Source: Micropterus salmoides (Eukaryota > Chordata > Actinopteri > Centrarchiformes > Centrarchidae). From it: a DNA stretch of 64,000 bases. The DNA lies in the NCBI RefSeq assembly GCF_014851395.1, contig NW_024041150.1, positions 9,234,209-9,298,208 on the forward strand, written 5' to 3'. Positions 23,090 through 35,858 of the stretch are shown here, in pieces (within the stretch, counting starts at the first letter, position 1; each line of letters begins with the position of its first letter). A model generated the notes under the pieces. It was not told the origin of the DNA. It searched no databases and saw nothing but the letters and a program-made list of their open reading frames with translations. The position numbers were made by a program, and so were the translations under genes.

Positions 23090-26000
23090 AGCTTCATAAG
23101 TGCTGAATGTGTAAGTAAAATGGACAACTGTCTGCTAACACATTAGCCATAACAAGTGCCATAATAAGTGTCAGTATACTTATATATTGCCCCCCTAAGT
23201 GGCCAAAACATCGGTTCAATATCAGTTGACAGAACTTTTAATGTTTGCGTACACATTCAGAGTGAAGTTTGGAAGTGTTTTGCATTGTCTATTTGTTGAT
23301 TTGGAAATTAAACAGACAATACAAACATGTTTGCCTCATCCCTTTTTAATAAAAACTAAACTAAAATAAAGATAAACTGAATCCATGCATTCTCTCTTTA
23401 GTCCATATTCATAAATGCATTTTAGCCCACAGTCCTTTTCATTTCAACATTTCATGCTTTGCATTTCTTGCACATATTGATTTCAAATAATTGAATTACA
23501 CTGTAATGTAGCCTAAAAACTAACATACCACTTCACCAGGACTTAAGACATATCCTCTGTCAAGCTGTCTCCGGTTTGTACTGATTAAAAAGTTCCTGCT
23601 GAAGTGTCAAGTGGAGCCTTATACTGTATGTGTGCACTGTTTAATTTTATTTAAATGTAATTTCCATGTTGACTTATTCTGTTGCCAAAAAATTCAAGCC
23701 CTGTCTGAGGCCCCTGTGGGAATATAGTTTAGCAACCTGACCCAAACCTGATGGATCTGGGACATGTTTTTGCGTAAAGCGTGCTTGGGTTGAATTATTT
23801 TCCCATGTAACTACATGAGAAAATCCCCTCTCTCTGTCTGTTTCTCTCTCTGTGTCTCTGTCAACCGCCTGTGTTAATGCAGCTCACGTATTCCAAGTTG
23901 ATACACAATGTCCACTGGGAAGAGGGAAGACAGACTCAATGCAGCTAATGCTAACGGCATTGTGATTGTTGTCAGGTCCCACATTTAGGGTCTCAGTTTT
24001 AGGCCCACGCAGAACTCTATGTGGGAGTGCTGGGGTTGCATGTGTACACTTTCCTGCCCAGTGTGCACATGCCTTCCTGCTTAGTTTCTGTATGTAGTAT
24101 CCTTTTTGTGAGTGTCTACCTCAATGTCACTAGCCCGGTATATGTGTGTGTGTCCACAGTTGGCTTCCTCCTCTCTCCCCATAGTGCTGTTAAAAGGAGG
24201 CACTCTGCAGAAAGTGATTCAATTTCACAATGAGTCCAACCATAATCCCTTGCTCCCCCTTTATACTCACCACTATAAAGTTAAAAAATATATATGATAA
24301 ACTGCTCTTTGTCTTATGTCTCAGCAGAAAAAAAAAGAGTTTTTGTCAGCTGATAAATTATGCATTTAAATGGGAGAACAGCTTTCCAGGGCAGTGTAAA
24401 GTTGAAGGAAAATTGGAAACTAATTTGTGTGACCATTCATGGATGGTGTTACAGTAGGTGGTTGTATGGTGTTTTGTATTATCTTCCATTTCCCATTTTA
24501 TTACATTTGGATTCATTACTGTTGTGATGCATTGAAAAGAAAAGGTAAGACTAAGAGGAGTGGAGAAGAGATGGGGGGATGGGACTGAATAGAAATGAAG
24601 GTGCCAATCAGAGAGCTGCACATGGCCACACCATCAGTCTGTTAACCAGATTGTCAACCAATCCCCCCAGCCATTTAGCTGAGGGAATCAACCAGTGAGT
24701 TAGCTTGGTCTAGACAGCCACCATTCAATGAAACATGGCAACATAGGACCAAAAAGCTAGACTTCAGTTGCTTTATTATTCAGCTACCAGCAAGCAAATT
24801 GGCTCACCATTCTGTCACTCAGCCAGTCAGCCTGTACAGTAAGTTAGTCAACCAGTCAGTTATTCAGGCCATTAAGTCAGATTGGAGCAGTCTAGTTAAA
24901 TAGCTCTCTTCACACCTCATTTCTCCCCTCACTCGCTTTTCTCTCATTTAGAGGCAACAGGAATATAGAACATGCGGAACTGAGTCTGAAAATTGAAAGA
25001 AGCTGGAGGTATATTTTTTTATGTTTGACAACGTTTTTAAGGTTATTGTCATTGTTCTTTTTCTGTAATTTCTAGCAAGCTTATTCTGCCCCATTCTTTG
25101 CCTCCTTTCTACCTCCCGTCGTTAGTTTTTGCACTTTTGTTCCTCTTTTCTTGCCTTTGTTCGGTAGTCTTCTTACATTCTCTGGTCACAAATGTATTTT
25201 ATACTGTCCAGAAATTACTGTTGGACTCCATACCAGACACCAAATTTGCATTGCATTTACATTTACTAGCAAACCAGGGCTGGTTTTAAACAAAGCTGTG
25301 TAATAAATGGAAATAATCTTGACTAATCCAAAAATCATCTTTCATTTGCACAGAACATAGTTTTTCTAGTCTTCCATTGTTCTAGCATTCCTCCACCCAA
25401 GAAAACAGACCTTTCAATGTGTCATAGATGGTTAAATGAGTTAGACATAAACAGACAGAACAATAAAAATCATAATGTTGTTTTTGTCAGTTTGGTTTTT
25501 GAAAAGCTTTTTGAGCAGCTTTTGTTTGATAACAATGTATCTGGCCTCTCCCTTTGGGGGAATACTTGCCTCTTGAATACCTTCATTGTGTGTATGTTTA
25601 CAGCTTTATTCATTAAACTAATGCATTTCTCTCATGAAAGTTAGACAAGACAATTTTTTTAAAAAAGCCCCCAGAGATCCTGCACAGGGCTGGAATAATA
25701 AAAGTCAGCCACTGTGTAATATGGCCCAGTTGACAGTGATATTACCAAACCACTTCCAGCACACATTATTCAACGCTGATGAGGTTAGGAGCATGCACCT
25801 GCTTTAAACTGCATTTTTTCGAGCTTTCAGTCCATACCAGGATATGCCTACACATACAATGCCTCACATTCAATCAGCATGTGCTGTTAAAATGTTTTTT
25901 CAAGCAACCAAATAGATACTTTGGCATCAACTGACAGACATTATCACAAGCTGCAATTTCAACATTATACAAGCAGCTCTCAAGCCACTACAGTAAATAA

Positions 26001-26760
26001 TAATTCTGTTCACCATTTGTGATCAGGATATAATATATGCTAGAATTACACAGCTTGCATCTCAAGTGGCTGAATGCAATAAAGGCTTTATTGAAAAGCT
26101 TTTGGTGAAAACAAAGTCTTTGCTGTTATAACCCTCAAAAAGAAGTCACTTCTCTCCACATCTCTCCTCTATGCTACATGTAGCTAGCCATTTCAATTGT
26201 TATTTTACTGGCTTGTTTCATGTGTTTTTTCACCATTTGCATTCAGGTGTTTTAAGTGTGTGTGCATTCATCCCTGTGTTTTTTTGTGTATTTGTGTGTG
26301 TACATGTACATCCTGGCAGGACATATATTGTGTCTAAATGTTTTAGTGTAATGCAGAATTGCAGACAGGCAGGAAGAAAATATACGTAAATCGAAATCAC
26401 GATTCCCTCTGCACCTGTAGTACACTCGACAAACACACAAATATTACATGCATACATGAAATGAATTCTCCATTCACACATGCTGCTCACATCCTCAAGG
26501 ACTTACACCTCTTCTTAATGTTGCTATGATTATCCCTCCATCAGTCGACTGCATCTCATTCTCTCCTGTTTTCTTCAAATAGACGCGCTTAATGATCTTT
26601 TAAAAAACACTGCATACTCTACAGACATCCCACAATCTGTTCTCTGACTTGTTTCTTTTCATATTCCTCCAAGGCCCTCCACATAGAATCTAGCATGCGT
26701 AAATACCTTCACCTTGTCACAACACAGTATGTACGTGCGTGTGTAGTTTTGAGGGTCATA
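23090..26760. other. gene-poor intergenic stretch
   Basis: No exon, RNA gene or complete mobile element was recognised. The segment 24620-24910 is rich in CAGTCAG/CAACCAG words, a cryptic simple repeat. Short open frames have no splice-site support. Confidence 0.45.
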
Positions 26761-27390
26761 TGCTATATTGCCAAAGGTTTTAGGACAGAATCACTGAATT
26801 CAGGTGTTCCAATCACTTCCATGGCCACAGGTGTATGAAATCAAGCACCTAGGCATGCAGACAGCTTCCGCAAACATTTGTGAAAGAATAGGTCGCTCTC
26901 AGGAGCTCAGTGAATTCAAGCGTGGTACAGGTTGCCACCTGTGGAATAAGTCCATTCGTGATATTTCCTTACTACTAAATATTCAACTGTTAGTCGTATT
27001 ATAACAAAGTGAAAGTGATTGGGAACAACAGAAACTCGGCCACGAAGTGGTAGGCCACATAAAATGACAGAGCGGGGTCAGTGCATGCTGAGGCGCACAG
27101 TGCGCAGAAGTCGGCAACTTTCTGCACATTCAATAGCTACAGACCTCCAAACGTCATGTGGCCTTCGGATTAGCTCAAGGACAGTGTGTAGATAGCTTCC
27201 TGGAATGGGTTTTCATGGCCAACATCTGTGCCTGACCTCACAAATGCGCTTCCATGAACACACTCCTAAAGCTTGTGGACAGTCTTCCTAGAAGAGTTGA
27301 AGCTATTATAGCTGCAAAGGTGATGTGTGATGTCATTAACCTACATGTGCATGTAAAGGCAGGCGACCCAAAACTTTTGTCAATATAGTG
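26761..27390 (+). mobile_element. internally deleted Tc1/mariner element (MITE-like)
   Basis: Flanked by TA on both sides (26759-26760, 27391-27392). The inverted ends are TGCTATATTGCCAAAGG at the left and CAATATAGTG at the right. The inside keeps the beginning of a fish Tc1-like element (TGCCACCTGTGGAATAAGTC, ACGAAGTGGTAGGCCAC), then jumps after TTTTCATGGCCA near 27220 to its 3' part (CTGTGCCTGACCTCACAAAT). Most of the transposase catalytic domain is gone, so it can only move with outside help. Confidence 0.8.
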
Positions 27391-27599
27391 TATGTGTGTT
27401 TAAGAAAGAAAGAAAGAAATAGAGAAGGATAAATTAGAGCACAGCCTCTCCAGACGTCCAGCATTATCATTTTAACTGCACCAGACACCTCAATTTTTAA
27501 ACGTTTTAATTTGAAGGCCTATAAATCAAATATCAGTATCTGGATTCAGCAAGCTGCTTTTTAACCAAAGGATATAAAGAGGAGGAAAAAAGAAGAAGA

Positions 27600-27650
27600 A
27601 TATTATAATATATATTATATATATATAATATAAATAAATAAGAAATTAGT
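27600..27650. repeat. AT-rich simple repeat
   Basis: Alternating TATATA/TAATAT run of about 40 bp. Confidence 0.8.
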
Positions 27651-30600
27651 CAGCCCAAGCTTTTACATAAAGTCATATCGTGAATTTACACGCAGGTTTG
27701 AACTAACCAATAACAAACCTTGACAATGATGACTTTTGAGCTGTATCGCACCATCCAATTCAATATTATCCTGTTCTGTAGTTTGTTTTAGCCTTACTGC
27801 GTATTGTCAGTTTTTCCACCGTGTGGCAAAGGCTCACTGTCTGCTTAGCTCGTTAGTGTGGTCAGGGCCTCCGTGGCTTGGCACGCCACACGGCTTCTCA
27901 AGCGGGTTTGGGCCGATGGAATATCCGGAGTGCTTTGGCTGACTGGTGGTTTCCGGAAAAACGCTCGCAGTAACGGCCGGTCAGCCCAGGCTTGGTTCGT
28001 TGTTTGATGTCCTCTGTGTTACAGCTAGTGTAATTAACCCACTTGGCTGGGTCCGAACTTTGGTGGGAGCAGCAGAAGTTAATTCGACTGAAATAACGCT
28101 TAAAAAGAGAATTTGGTTGTTCCTGAATTCAAAGTTCCGTGCATTAAATGATCTGATAACTCTTAACAAACAAAACAAAAGAAACTAAATTCAACGAAGG
28201 CTCGAGTGAATATAGTTAAGTACATTGCTGGAAGACAAAGAAAATTTCACGGACAATGCCGGGCCGAAATCTTGGGCGTTGCCGTTGCTTGGACACGGAG
28301 CACGCTCCGTAAGTGTGCCGAGAGCAGAGAGGGAAGAGAAGCGGAATGACAAGCAACGCATGGTGAAGTGTTTTTGTTGTTTGGAGCGTGTTCCCTGGGG
28401 GAGGGCTTTGTTTCCCCCGAGACTTCTGTGTCCTAACTTTAATATGTTCTTAAAGTTTATTTGCGCGTTTTTAATCAAATACCTTTCCACAATCAACTCT
28501 TGTAAAAATCTTAATTTTAAGCATTTGATAAAAGTAAAAGGAAAGTTATTGTTAATCGTCCATAACAATTATGAAAGTTATCAGTTAAAAACATTTCATT
28601 GGAGCATCTTAACTAAACTTAACTTCCAGGAGAATACTGATTGTTAAACATTCTTACTTAGAAAAAATATAAGAAAGTTGTAAGAACATGGCATCAGATT
28701 ACAAACAATAAAACACAGAGTAATGTAAATTAGGCATAAAGAGAGGCAGTTAACAATTGCATGCAATACATCTTTTGTCCTCTGGGGGGGACACTGGTTC
28801 CATGAGAGGACCTGGGAATCCTCTAACCATCTACGTAAAGTTAACTGAATCCTTGGGTCAGGAGCTAGGAAAGTTGGTTATTTAACACATGACAATATTT
28901 CTGTACCATATCATTTATAAAGAAAGTATATAAAGGTGCTTGAAACAACATTAGTTACAACATAAATTAAATGCCGGAATGTCGGTGAGCATTGATGAAG
29001 ATTAAGAGCACTGCAAAATTAACTTATTTATGGTTCCTCCTTTGCAACATAATTTCTAACTAATAGCATGGTAATAAACTACTCAAAAGTGGAATTGAAA
29101 ACTACTAAATAACTGTTAAAGATTATTTAGCTAAATAGGGTAATGAGGCAAGTTTATAAGGAGACAATATTCTTGTTCATTCATTGTTGATGTCTGAGGT
29201 AATCTGAAAGAGGAATGTCATTACCATGGTTACCCTGGTCTTGGGGAGTGTCTGTGTGGGGGGTTCAGTTTAGAGTTTTATGACCCCTGTAGTGGCAACT
29301 TTTAAAACTTCTTTTGCCACTATCGCAGGACATAAAGTTTCTGACTCATGCTTTCCAAAGAGGGCAAAACTGTACAATCCAGCAAGGCAAGGAGGCAGAT
29401 GTAAGAAGAAAAATATCTTAGTTTAGTTTAGAGTTTTATGATCATCTCATCAGGCGTTGGTTGTGGTTGTACATTTGGGACAGGAAACCAGAGGGTTATG
29501 ATCTGTGAAGACAACAACTGGAAACAGGCTATAACTCACTAGACTTCGAAATGCTTCAAAATAGTTTTTTGACACAAAAAAAGGGACTAAAGTTACAAAA
29601 TAAATGTCTCCAGCAGAGTCCTAAATCCTATGTGTTCTATCAAACGTACCTTCAACACAGGTAACTTCTAAATTTCCAATTGCTATGACGCGACGGTCAG
29701 AAAACTGTTGCTCCATGTCCTGCTTGGCTGCCCTTTTTTAGCACGTGCCAATAGGTGCTCTCACCTCATTTTTTCTACACTTAGCTGCATTTTACAGCAC
29801 TTTAATATCTCTGACTTAACAGGACATACTAATGGAGCACAACTACACGTTATTTGCTAAATACACACTAATGACATCTGTCTGAGACAAACATAAAATA
29901 TTACCAAGTGAAACACGTAAAGGAAAATGAATATAACTGATGAATATGAAATAATCCAAAAGATTGACCACATTTCCTTAATGGCTGTAACAACCCCTGT
30001 CCAAAAAGGTCCTGATAGTCTAGTTCAGGATGAGGTTAGTGTCTGGACAAGGTTAATATTGTCATTTTAACAGTCATGCATAGAATCTGTTATCTCAGCT
30101 TCACTGGAGGTGGTAGGTTTTACGTCCGAAACTGCCCAAACAGCACTTGGGAGTGGAGCTAACCTTTGACCCCTCCTTTTGGGTACTTCAGTTGTCTGTT
30201 GAGGGTTAATATTTCAACCCCGCCCCCTTTCTCTCAGGGAGAGACGAAGAGAGATTCTGGATTATTCCTTTTTAGTATAAAATAATAAAACCAACACTGG
30301 CTGGTTCACTAGAGGTCGTCACATATGAACGCTTGGTTAACCTTGGTGTCACTTTAATGCACTGGGTACCCTTTAGCGTTAACAGTTCAGCACTACTTAA
30401 GTAGACCTAGCGTAAATAACTCAAAAGTCCATGTAGGTCAGGGTGGTTGGATGGCTCAAACACTGGACTTTCCCCAGGTGGCCAATGTTTGTTTCCCATG
30501 TAAACAATTAGTCAACATTTGATTCTTCTTTTAAAGGTCATATGATGCTTTTGGCTTTCCCCCCTCCCCTTTATTCAGTTATATATCTTTTGTGCATGTA

Positions 30601-31582
30601 ATAGATTTGCTGAACCAAAGCCGGTTTAGCGGCTTCTCACAACACGCCTTCTCTGCTTCTGATGGGCTAGTAGTCCTTAACTAAAATGCACATGTGCAAC
30701 TCTCAACAAAGATCATGTAGAGACAAGATGTATCTCCATAGGAGCTACGAGGAGGGGCTGCAGCAATGTGCAGTATGACAAAAATATGGTGTTTTTTGAA
30801 AATGAACCATGTACAACCCTAAATAAAATGAACCTGAAAATGAGCGTAATTTGACCTCTTTAATCTTTAAAGCTACGTAACTTAAGTACTTAACTTAACT
30901 AACCTAAACCATGATCTTTGCCTAAACCTAACCAAACTGCGACCATTTTACAATGTACCCATGCGTTTTATTTTGAGTCTAACCAGACGTCGCATATTAA
31001 TTATTGCTAGCTTGACCACAGAGCTTTGCATGTACAAAAGCTAAAGGGTTAACCAGTGTGTTTTGTTGAATCGTATTTGATTGCAGACCTGTACGCAATG
31101 CATATGTTCATGCGCACCTCGCTCGCTCCCTCTCTCATGAACGCTGCTGCACAAATGTTATGTCTTTTTTAAAGTATTTTTCTCTAACCATTACTCCATT
31201 AATATATAAATGTATCATGTGCCTTTTTTCTTAGCCATCTAGTTTCTCTATACTTTGATTAAATTTTTCACAACTATACCTTCCCTCACTATCGTATGTC
31301 CCTGCTGGTCCTTCTTTACACCTCACTTCCCTTATTCCCTCCGTCTATCCAATCTGTCTCATCTTTTCACTTTAATATGCTTCATTCCAAATGCCCCATC
31401 TATCTCCAAAGGAGGAAAGAAAGAGGGAAGAGAGGGGCTAGGGTGGCGGAGGATCATAGAATTAGTGGTGGTACCATTACAAATGTTACTCCAATCATAG
31501 TGTTATTTTTTTCTTTGCATCTAGTCTGTCCCTACTATACATTCAGACACATGGTCTTCAAACCAAAAAAAAAAAAAAAAAC
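27651..31582. other. intergenic stretch with LTR-like traces
   Basis: No gene recognised. At 28058 the string TTTGGTGGGAGCAGC resembles a retroelement primer-binding site after a promoter-like GC-rich tract. At 29985 TGTAACAACC starts a 345-base LTR-like segment with AATAATAAAACC, ending GTCGTCACA near 30322; no convincing target-site duplication was seen. Open frames at 27946-28188 and 28225-28647 show no protein-family resemblance. A run of A precedes gap 2. Confidence 0.4.
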
Positions 31583-32082
31583 NNNNNNNNNNNNNNNNNN
31601 NNNNNNNNNNNNNNNNNNNNNNNNNNNNNNNNNNNNNNNNNNNNNNNNNNNNNNNNNNNNNNNNNNNNNNNNNNNNNNNNNNNNNNNNNNNNNNNNNNNN
31701 NNNNNNNNNNNNNNNNNNNNNNNNNNNNNNNNNNNNNNNNNNNNNNNNNNNNNNNNNNNNNNNNNNNNNNNNNNNNNNNNNNNNNNNNNNNNNNNNNNNN
31801 NNNNNNNNNNNNNNNNNNNNNNNNNNNNNNNNNNNNNNNNNNNNNNNNNNNNNNNNNNNNNNNNNNNNNNNNNNNNNNNNNNNNNNNNNNNNNNNNNNNN
31901 NNNNNNNNNNNNNNNNNNNNNNNNNNNNNNNNNNNNNNNNNNNNNNNNNNNNNNNNNNNNNNNNNNNNNNNNNNNNNNNNNNNNNNNNNNNNNNNNNNNN
32001 NNNNNNNNNNNNNNNNNNNNNNNNNNNNNNNNNNNNNNNNNNNNNNNNNNNNNNNNNNNNNNNNNNNNNNNNNNNNNNNNNN
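31583..32082. other. assembly gap, 500 N
   Basis: Exactly 500 N, following a poly-A run. Confidence 1.
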
Positions 32083-32215
32083 TCTGCTCGAGGTTTCTGC
32101 CTCTTAAAAGGACGTTTTCCTTCCTCTGGCGTATTTTTTTTCTTTAAAGATGTTCTTAATTTTTTTGTACTATGGTGTGAAATTGGTGCTACCAAAGAGC
32201 TGAGGGCTATGGCCA
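32083..32215 (+). repeat. fragment of a high-copy teleost interspersed repeat
   Basis: Starts with TCGAGGTTTCTGCCTCTTAA, AGGACGTTTTCC and a TTTAAAGATGTTCTTAA segment, which I know as a very common fish LINE-tail-related repeat. Truncated by the gap on the left. Confidence 0.6.
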
Positions 32216-32221
32216 TAAAAG

Positions 32222-33110
32222 TACATGATGCATGGGTCCCTTGGGATAGAGCGAACCACAGATCTCCTACGATCTAGGTTTTACTGGCCTAAGATGGCAG
32301 CTGAAGTGGAAGCGAATAAAGACATGTGACCGCTGTATACGGAGGAAAGCCCCGCCTCAAAAGGCTGCACCGCTTGTCAACATCCAAGTTACCCATCGTT
32401 ATAGTTGCTCTGCATGGACTTCCTTTCAATTGAGCCAGACAGAAGCAACACAACCAATGTCTTAGTGATTACAGATCACTACACTAAATATGCAGTGGCA
32501 ATACCCACCCCCAATCAGAAAGCTCAAACTCTCGCCAAGTGTCTCATCATCCATTATGGTTTCCCAGAGCGCCTACACAATGATCAGGGACCTTACTTCG
32601 AGTCCAAGACTATCAAAGAACTGTGCGAATTGGTGGGAATGCGGAAAGTCGGGACAACACCATACCATCCCAGAGGAATCCTGTTGAAAGCTTCAATCGG
32701 ACGCTTTTGAGTATGCTGGGAACCTTGAAAGATGAAGACAAAGTGCATTGGCATGACTTTGTACACCCATTGGTGCATGCCTACATTTGCACAAAAAATT
32801 ACATCACTGAATACAGCACATATGAGTTTTGTCCCACTCAGAGATTGTCCCCAAATGTCTCACTCAGAATATGTATGAAACTTGAAATCTCATTTGGAGG
32901 GTAGCTATAAGCTGGCATCCATCAATGTTGCTAAAATCGCTGCAAGAAACAAAGCCACATTTGACCGACGCATTACAGAGTCTTCACTTGAAGTTGGTGA
33001 CTGTGTGTTGGTAAGAGGTGTTCGCCTCCATGGAAAATGCAAACTCGCTGATAACTGGGACATGCTGGTGATCTCCCAGTTTACACCGTGACACCTGAGA
33101 ACCAAGGTGG
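32222..33110 (+). pseudogene. relic of a Ty3/gypsy integrase
   Basis: Broken frames encode the integrase finger (from 32222: HD, then RFYWPKMAAEVE and CDRCIRRKAPPQKAAP) and catalytic core (MDFLSIEPD, VITDHYTKYAVA, the second Asp in HNDQGPYFE, Glu in NPVESFNRTLL). The C-terminal part contains VGDCVLVRGVRLHGKCKLAD. It is clearly related to the 15.6-19 kb element over the same motifs but is more diverged and has several frameshifts and stops. Sequence 33111-33572 is open and acidic and may be the matching C-terminal extension. Confidence 0.85.
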
Positions 33111-34638
33111 AGCCCTAAGGACTTTACACAGAGATTTTTTTTGCTGCCCTGTGGATTTCTCCCTGCAACAGAGGACCATCCAACCTCACCTGAGTCAGTC
33201 CCACGCCCCAGGACGCATCTGAGTGCTCGCTTGAATCCTACTGAAAAAGATGCAGATGGAAATCGAGACCAATATGAGTCCCATGATGATGTTCATGAGT
33301 ACTGGAACCCTAACTTTGCATGTGTGGAAAACAACTGGCATCCCTGCAGAACTGAACAAACCCCTCAGACCACAGCTGTTGACCGTCTGGCTGGATTCCC
33401 AGTAGACACGGATGCAGCAGCTAGTGCTGAAGCTGCAAGCAACTCATCAGAGGTTAACTTGCCTGTCCGGATGAAACTGAACCATGGATCGGTTCGTTTC
33501 TGGTGTGAAAGCATTTTTTGGATGGTTCGGACTTTCAAACCATTTACAGGAAGTTCAGTATTTGCTGTATAAACCGGAGAAAAAAAAAACAAATGCACAG
33601 GGAAATGCATTGAAATAAGGACACAACAGAGATGGGGACTTGAGTTAGAGACTTGTAATGGAAATTTGTCCTTTAGTGAGTCTTCTGAAATAAAGAGTCC
33701 AACCCAGACATCTTTTAAGGGTTTTACTCTTTGCAAAGGGTCAGACAAACATACAGAGTGCAAAACAGTCTGCAGAGTGTAAGACCAAGAGCCAGTGAAG
33801 AAGCAGGTGACTTTATACTGTAAGGGTATTACGCAGCTATCCAAGGGAGGAAGGGAGTAGGGACCAGCTGTCCTGAGATGAAGGCCTATTAAGGACAGTC
33901 TGATAAGAAAACTCTCTAACAAGCATCTTTCCCATGGGAACCTTCACCTAGCTGTAACATAATAAAATAATCAAATACCACACAGTGAAACACTGGTCTA
34001 TTCTGATGAAGCATGCAGGGTGAAACAGTAAACACAGTAAAATATCAAATTTCCATCACAGACTCAGACTCGAGGGCAACTTAAGTTGCGCACAGTGACT
34101 TGAGACTCGACGTGAGACTGAATAATAATGAAGTGAAATAATGTAAAGCTGTGACTAGATACTAGTGTTAGCAACAGTAAGCGCTAACCATTTGCATTAG
34201 CATTATCGATGTAACCTTGTTGTCTGTGCTAGCCCCTGTTAGCACTGTTAGCAGCTGTGCTGGTTTCAGTCTGAAATATTTGATAATTGCTAATTGTAGC
34301 ATGGTTGTTGTAGGATTAAGGCCTGATACTGTTAAGCTGGTTAGCAGCTGTTTAGTCATTGTATTGTGTTTATAGTACACCCAGGGTGATGCAGCTATCC
34401 TGCAAAGGTATGTGTTAGCAGGGGGCTATGTTTAAAAATAATTGCACTATAAGATGAGAGAATAAATACCTGTTGAAACATGACCAGTGAGTCCGTGTCT
34501 TGTTTCACCTTTGTGCTGCTTGATAGCCATTTCTCCAGAGCGACCTAGACTTCTGAGACGCTGGCCTGTATGTTTATTCTTATATACTTATTTGTATTAT
34601 CGGTAGGTTATTTAATTAGTTCTGGTTGTTACACAATA
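33111..34638. other. possible gypsy tail, then unassigned repeat-like sequence
   Basis: The first 460 bases are open in the plus strand (to 33572) and probably derive from the integrase C-terminal extension. The segment 33660-33960 resembles a retroelement LTR in reverse (TTTTACTCTTTGCAAAGGG) without clear ends. The rest holds no recognisable gene. Confidence 0.35.
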
Positions 34639-34980
34639 CTATGCAGTAATACATATTATACAGTACAATACTGTAATGTTGAAATAGTTATTAGATAGTT
34701 GCAACCTGTTCTCATTTCTGAAGGTTTGAATTATGGACACCACTGTAAAGCGACTCAAGTTGGGCAGGACTCTCAGTCGAGCTTCTCTCATTGTCAACCG
34801 GTGGTTAATCACATGGTCAATAAGTGTAGCCCTGATCTCATCAGAGATAGCTTCCTTCCTTCTCTTCTTTGACCTCGTCCTGTTCTTCCAACTCTTCCTC
34901 CTTGAACTCGTTGTCATCCCTTGCCTCTCCCTCCTGCTCCCCTTGCTCTCTGTACATTGTTGGCATCCAATGTTCAAAAC
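34639..34980 (-). pseudogene. fragment of an IS630/Tc1-type transposase
   Basis: The minus-strand frame encodes a basic segment, then DEIRATLIDHVINHRLTMRE and a helix-turn-helix-like VLPNLSRFTVVSIIQTFRN. This pattern is typical of the N-terminal DNA-binding part of a fish transposase family related to IS630/Tc1. The DDE catalytic part is absent, so this is a remnant. Confidence 0.6.
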
Positions 34981-35519
34981 AGGTAATCTGACCTTTTGAC
35001 CAGTGAATGGTAAGTGATCAGTTAAGCAATTAGTCCCAGAGGAAAAATCTTTTTCTCAGAATAGTCTTTTCTTTAACTCTTGAGAAAACACTAAGATCTC
35101 AATAGTGTATCTTTTTGAGATCACTCCAATCTGAATTGTTGCTCCTAAAACCCCTTAGGAGAAAAGGATGAGATGAAGTGAGATTGAGGTTTTGAGATTT
35201 AGGTAAGACAAATGGATACTGAATTGAGATTACAATAGGATAAATGGAAGTAACAGATGAGATCTCATCATTGTGTCTTTTGAGTTCATTAATGTCTTGC
35301 TTATTGCTCCTAAAAAGCAGTTGGGAGCTGTTTGTTACATTACTGTCTGTGCTTGGACAACTGTTCTTGAGGCTTGCCCTGAATTGCATTTGAACCCCGC
35401 TTCTGCTGTTCAAAGGGCAACCACACTGCCGCTGCGCCATCCAGCTAAAATTAACAATGAAGGACTGATTGTCTTTAAATAGAGTACAATTTTTCTTTAC
35501 TTAAAAAAGGAGAAATACC
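34981..35519. other. intergenic stretch
   Basis: No gene recognised. It is rich in GAGATC-type words shared with 36300-36620, suggesting related decayed repeat sequence. Confidence 0.4.
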
Positions 35520-35858
35520 ATCCATTGTCAACCGCTTATCCTGCGCACAGGGTCGCGGGGGGCTGGAGCCAATCCCAGCTGACATCGGGCGAAAGGCGGG
35601 GTACACCCTGAACAGGTCACCAGTCCATCACATAAACAAACAACCACTCATGTCCACACTCACACCCAAGGACCAATCAACCTAGGACGCATGTTTTTGG
35701 ATGGTGGGAGGAAGCCGGAGCACCCGAAGAGAACCCACACAGACACGGGGAGAACATGCAAACTCCACACAAAAAGGCCAGTACAACTGGGGTTTGAACC
35801 CACTACCTTCTTGCTATGAGGCAACAGTGCTAACCTCTGCACCACCGTGCCACCAGGA
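35520..35858 (-). repeat. high-copy teleost repeat (Rex3/RTE-like 3' region), reverse orientation
   Basis: Contains CCGCTTATCCTG, GGGTCGCGGGGGGCTGGAGC, GGCGGGGTACACCCTG, GGGAGAACATGCAAACTCC and ACCACCGTGCCACC. This ordered set is diagnostic of one of the most abundant repeats in fish genomes, which I associate with RTE/Rex3 elements. The GGTTTGAACCC motif is part of the repeat, not a tRNA. Confidence 0.75.

Noticed and set aside
28225..28647. 140-codon plus-strand frame and its 125-codon antisense partner
   Set aside because: No motif, no splice context, and a composition that changes to AT-rich filler half-way.
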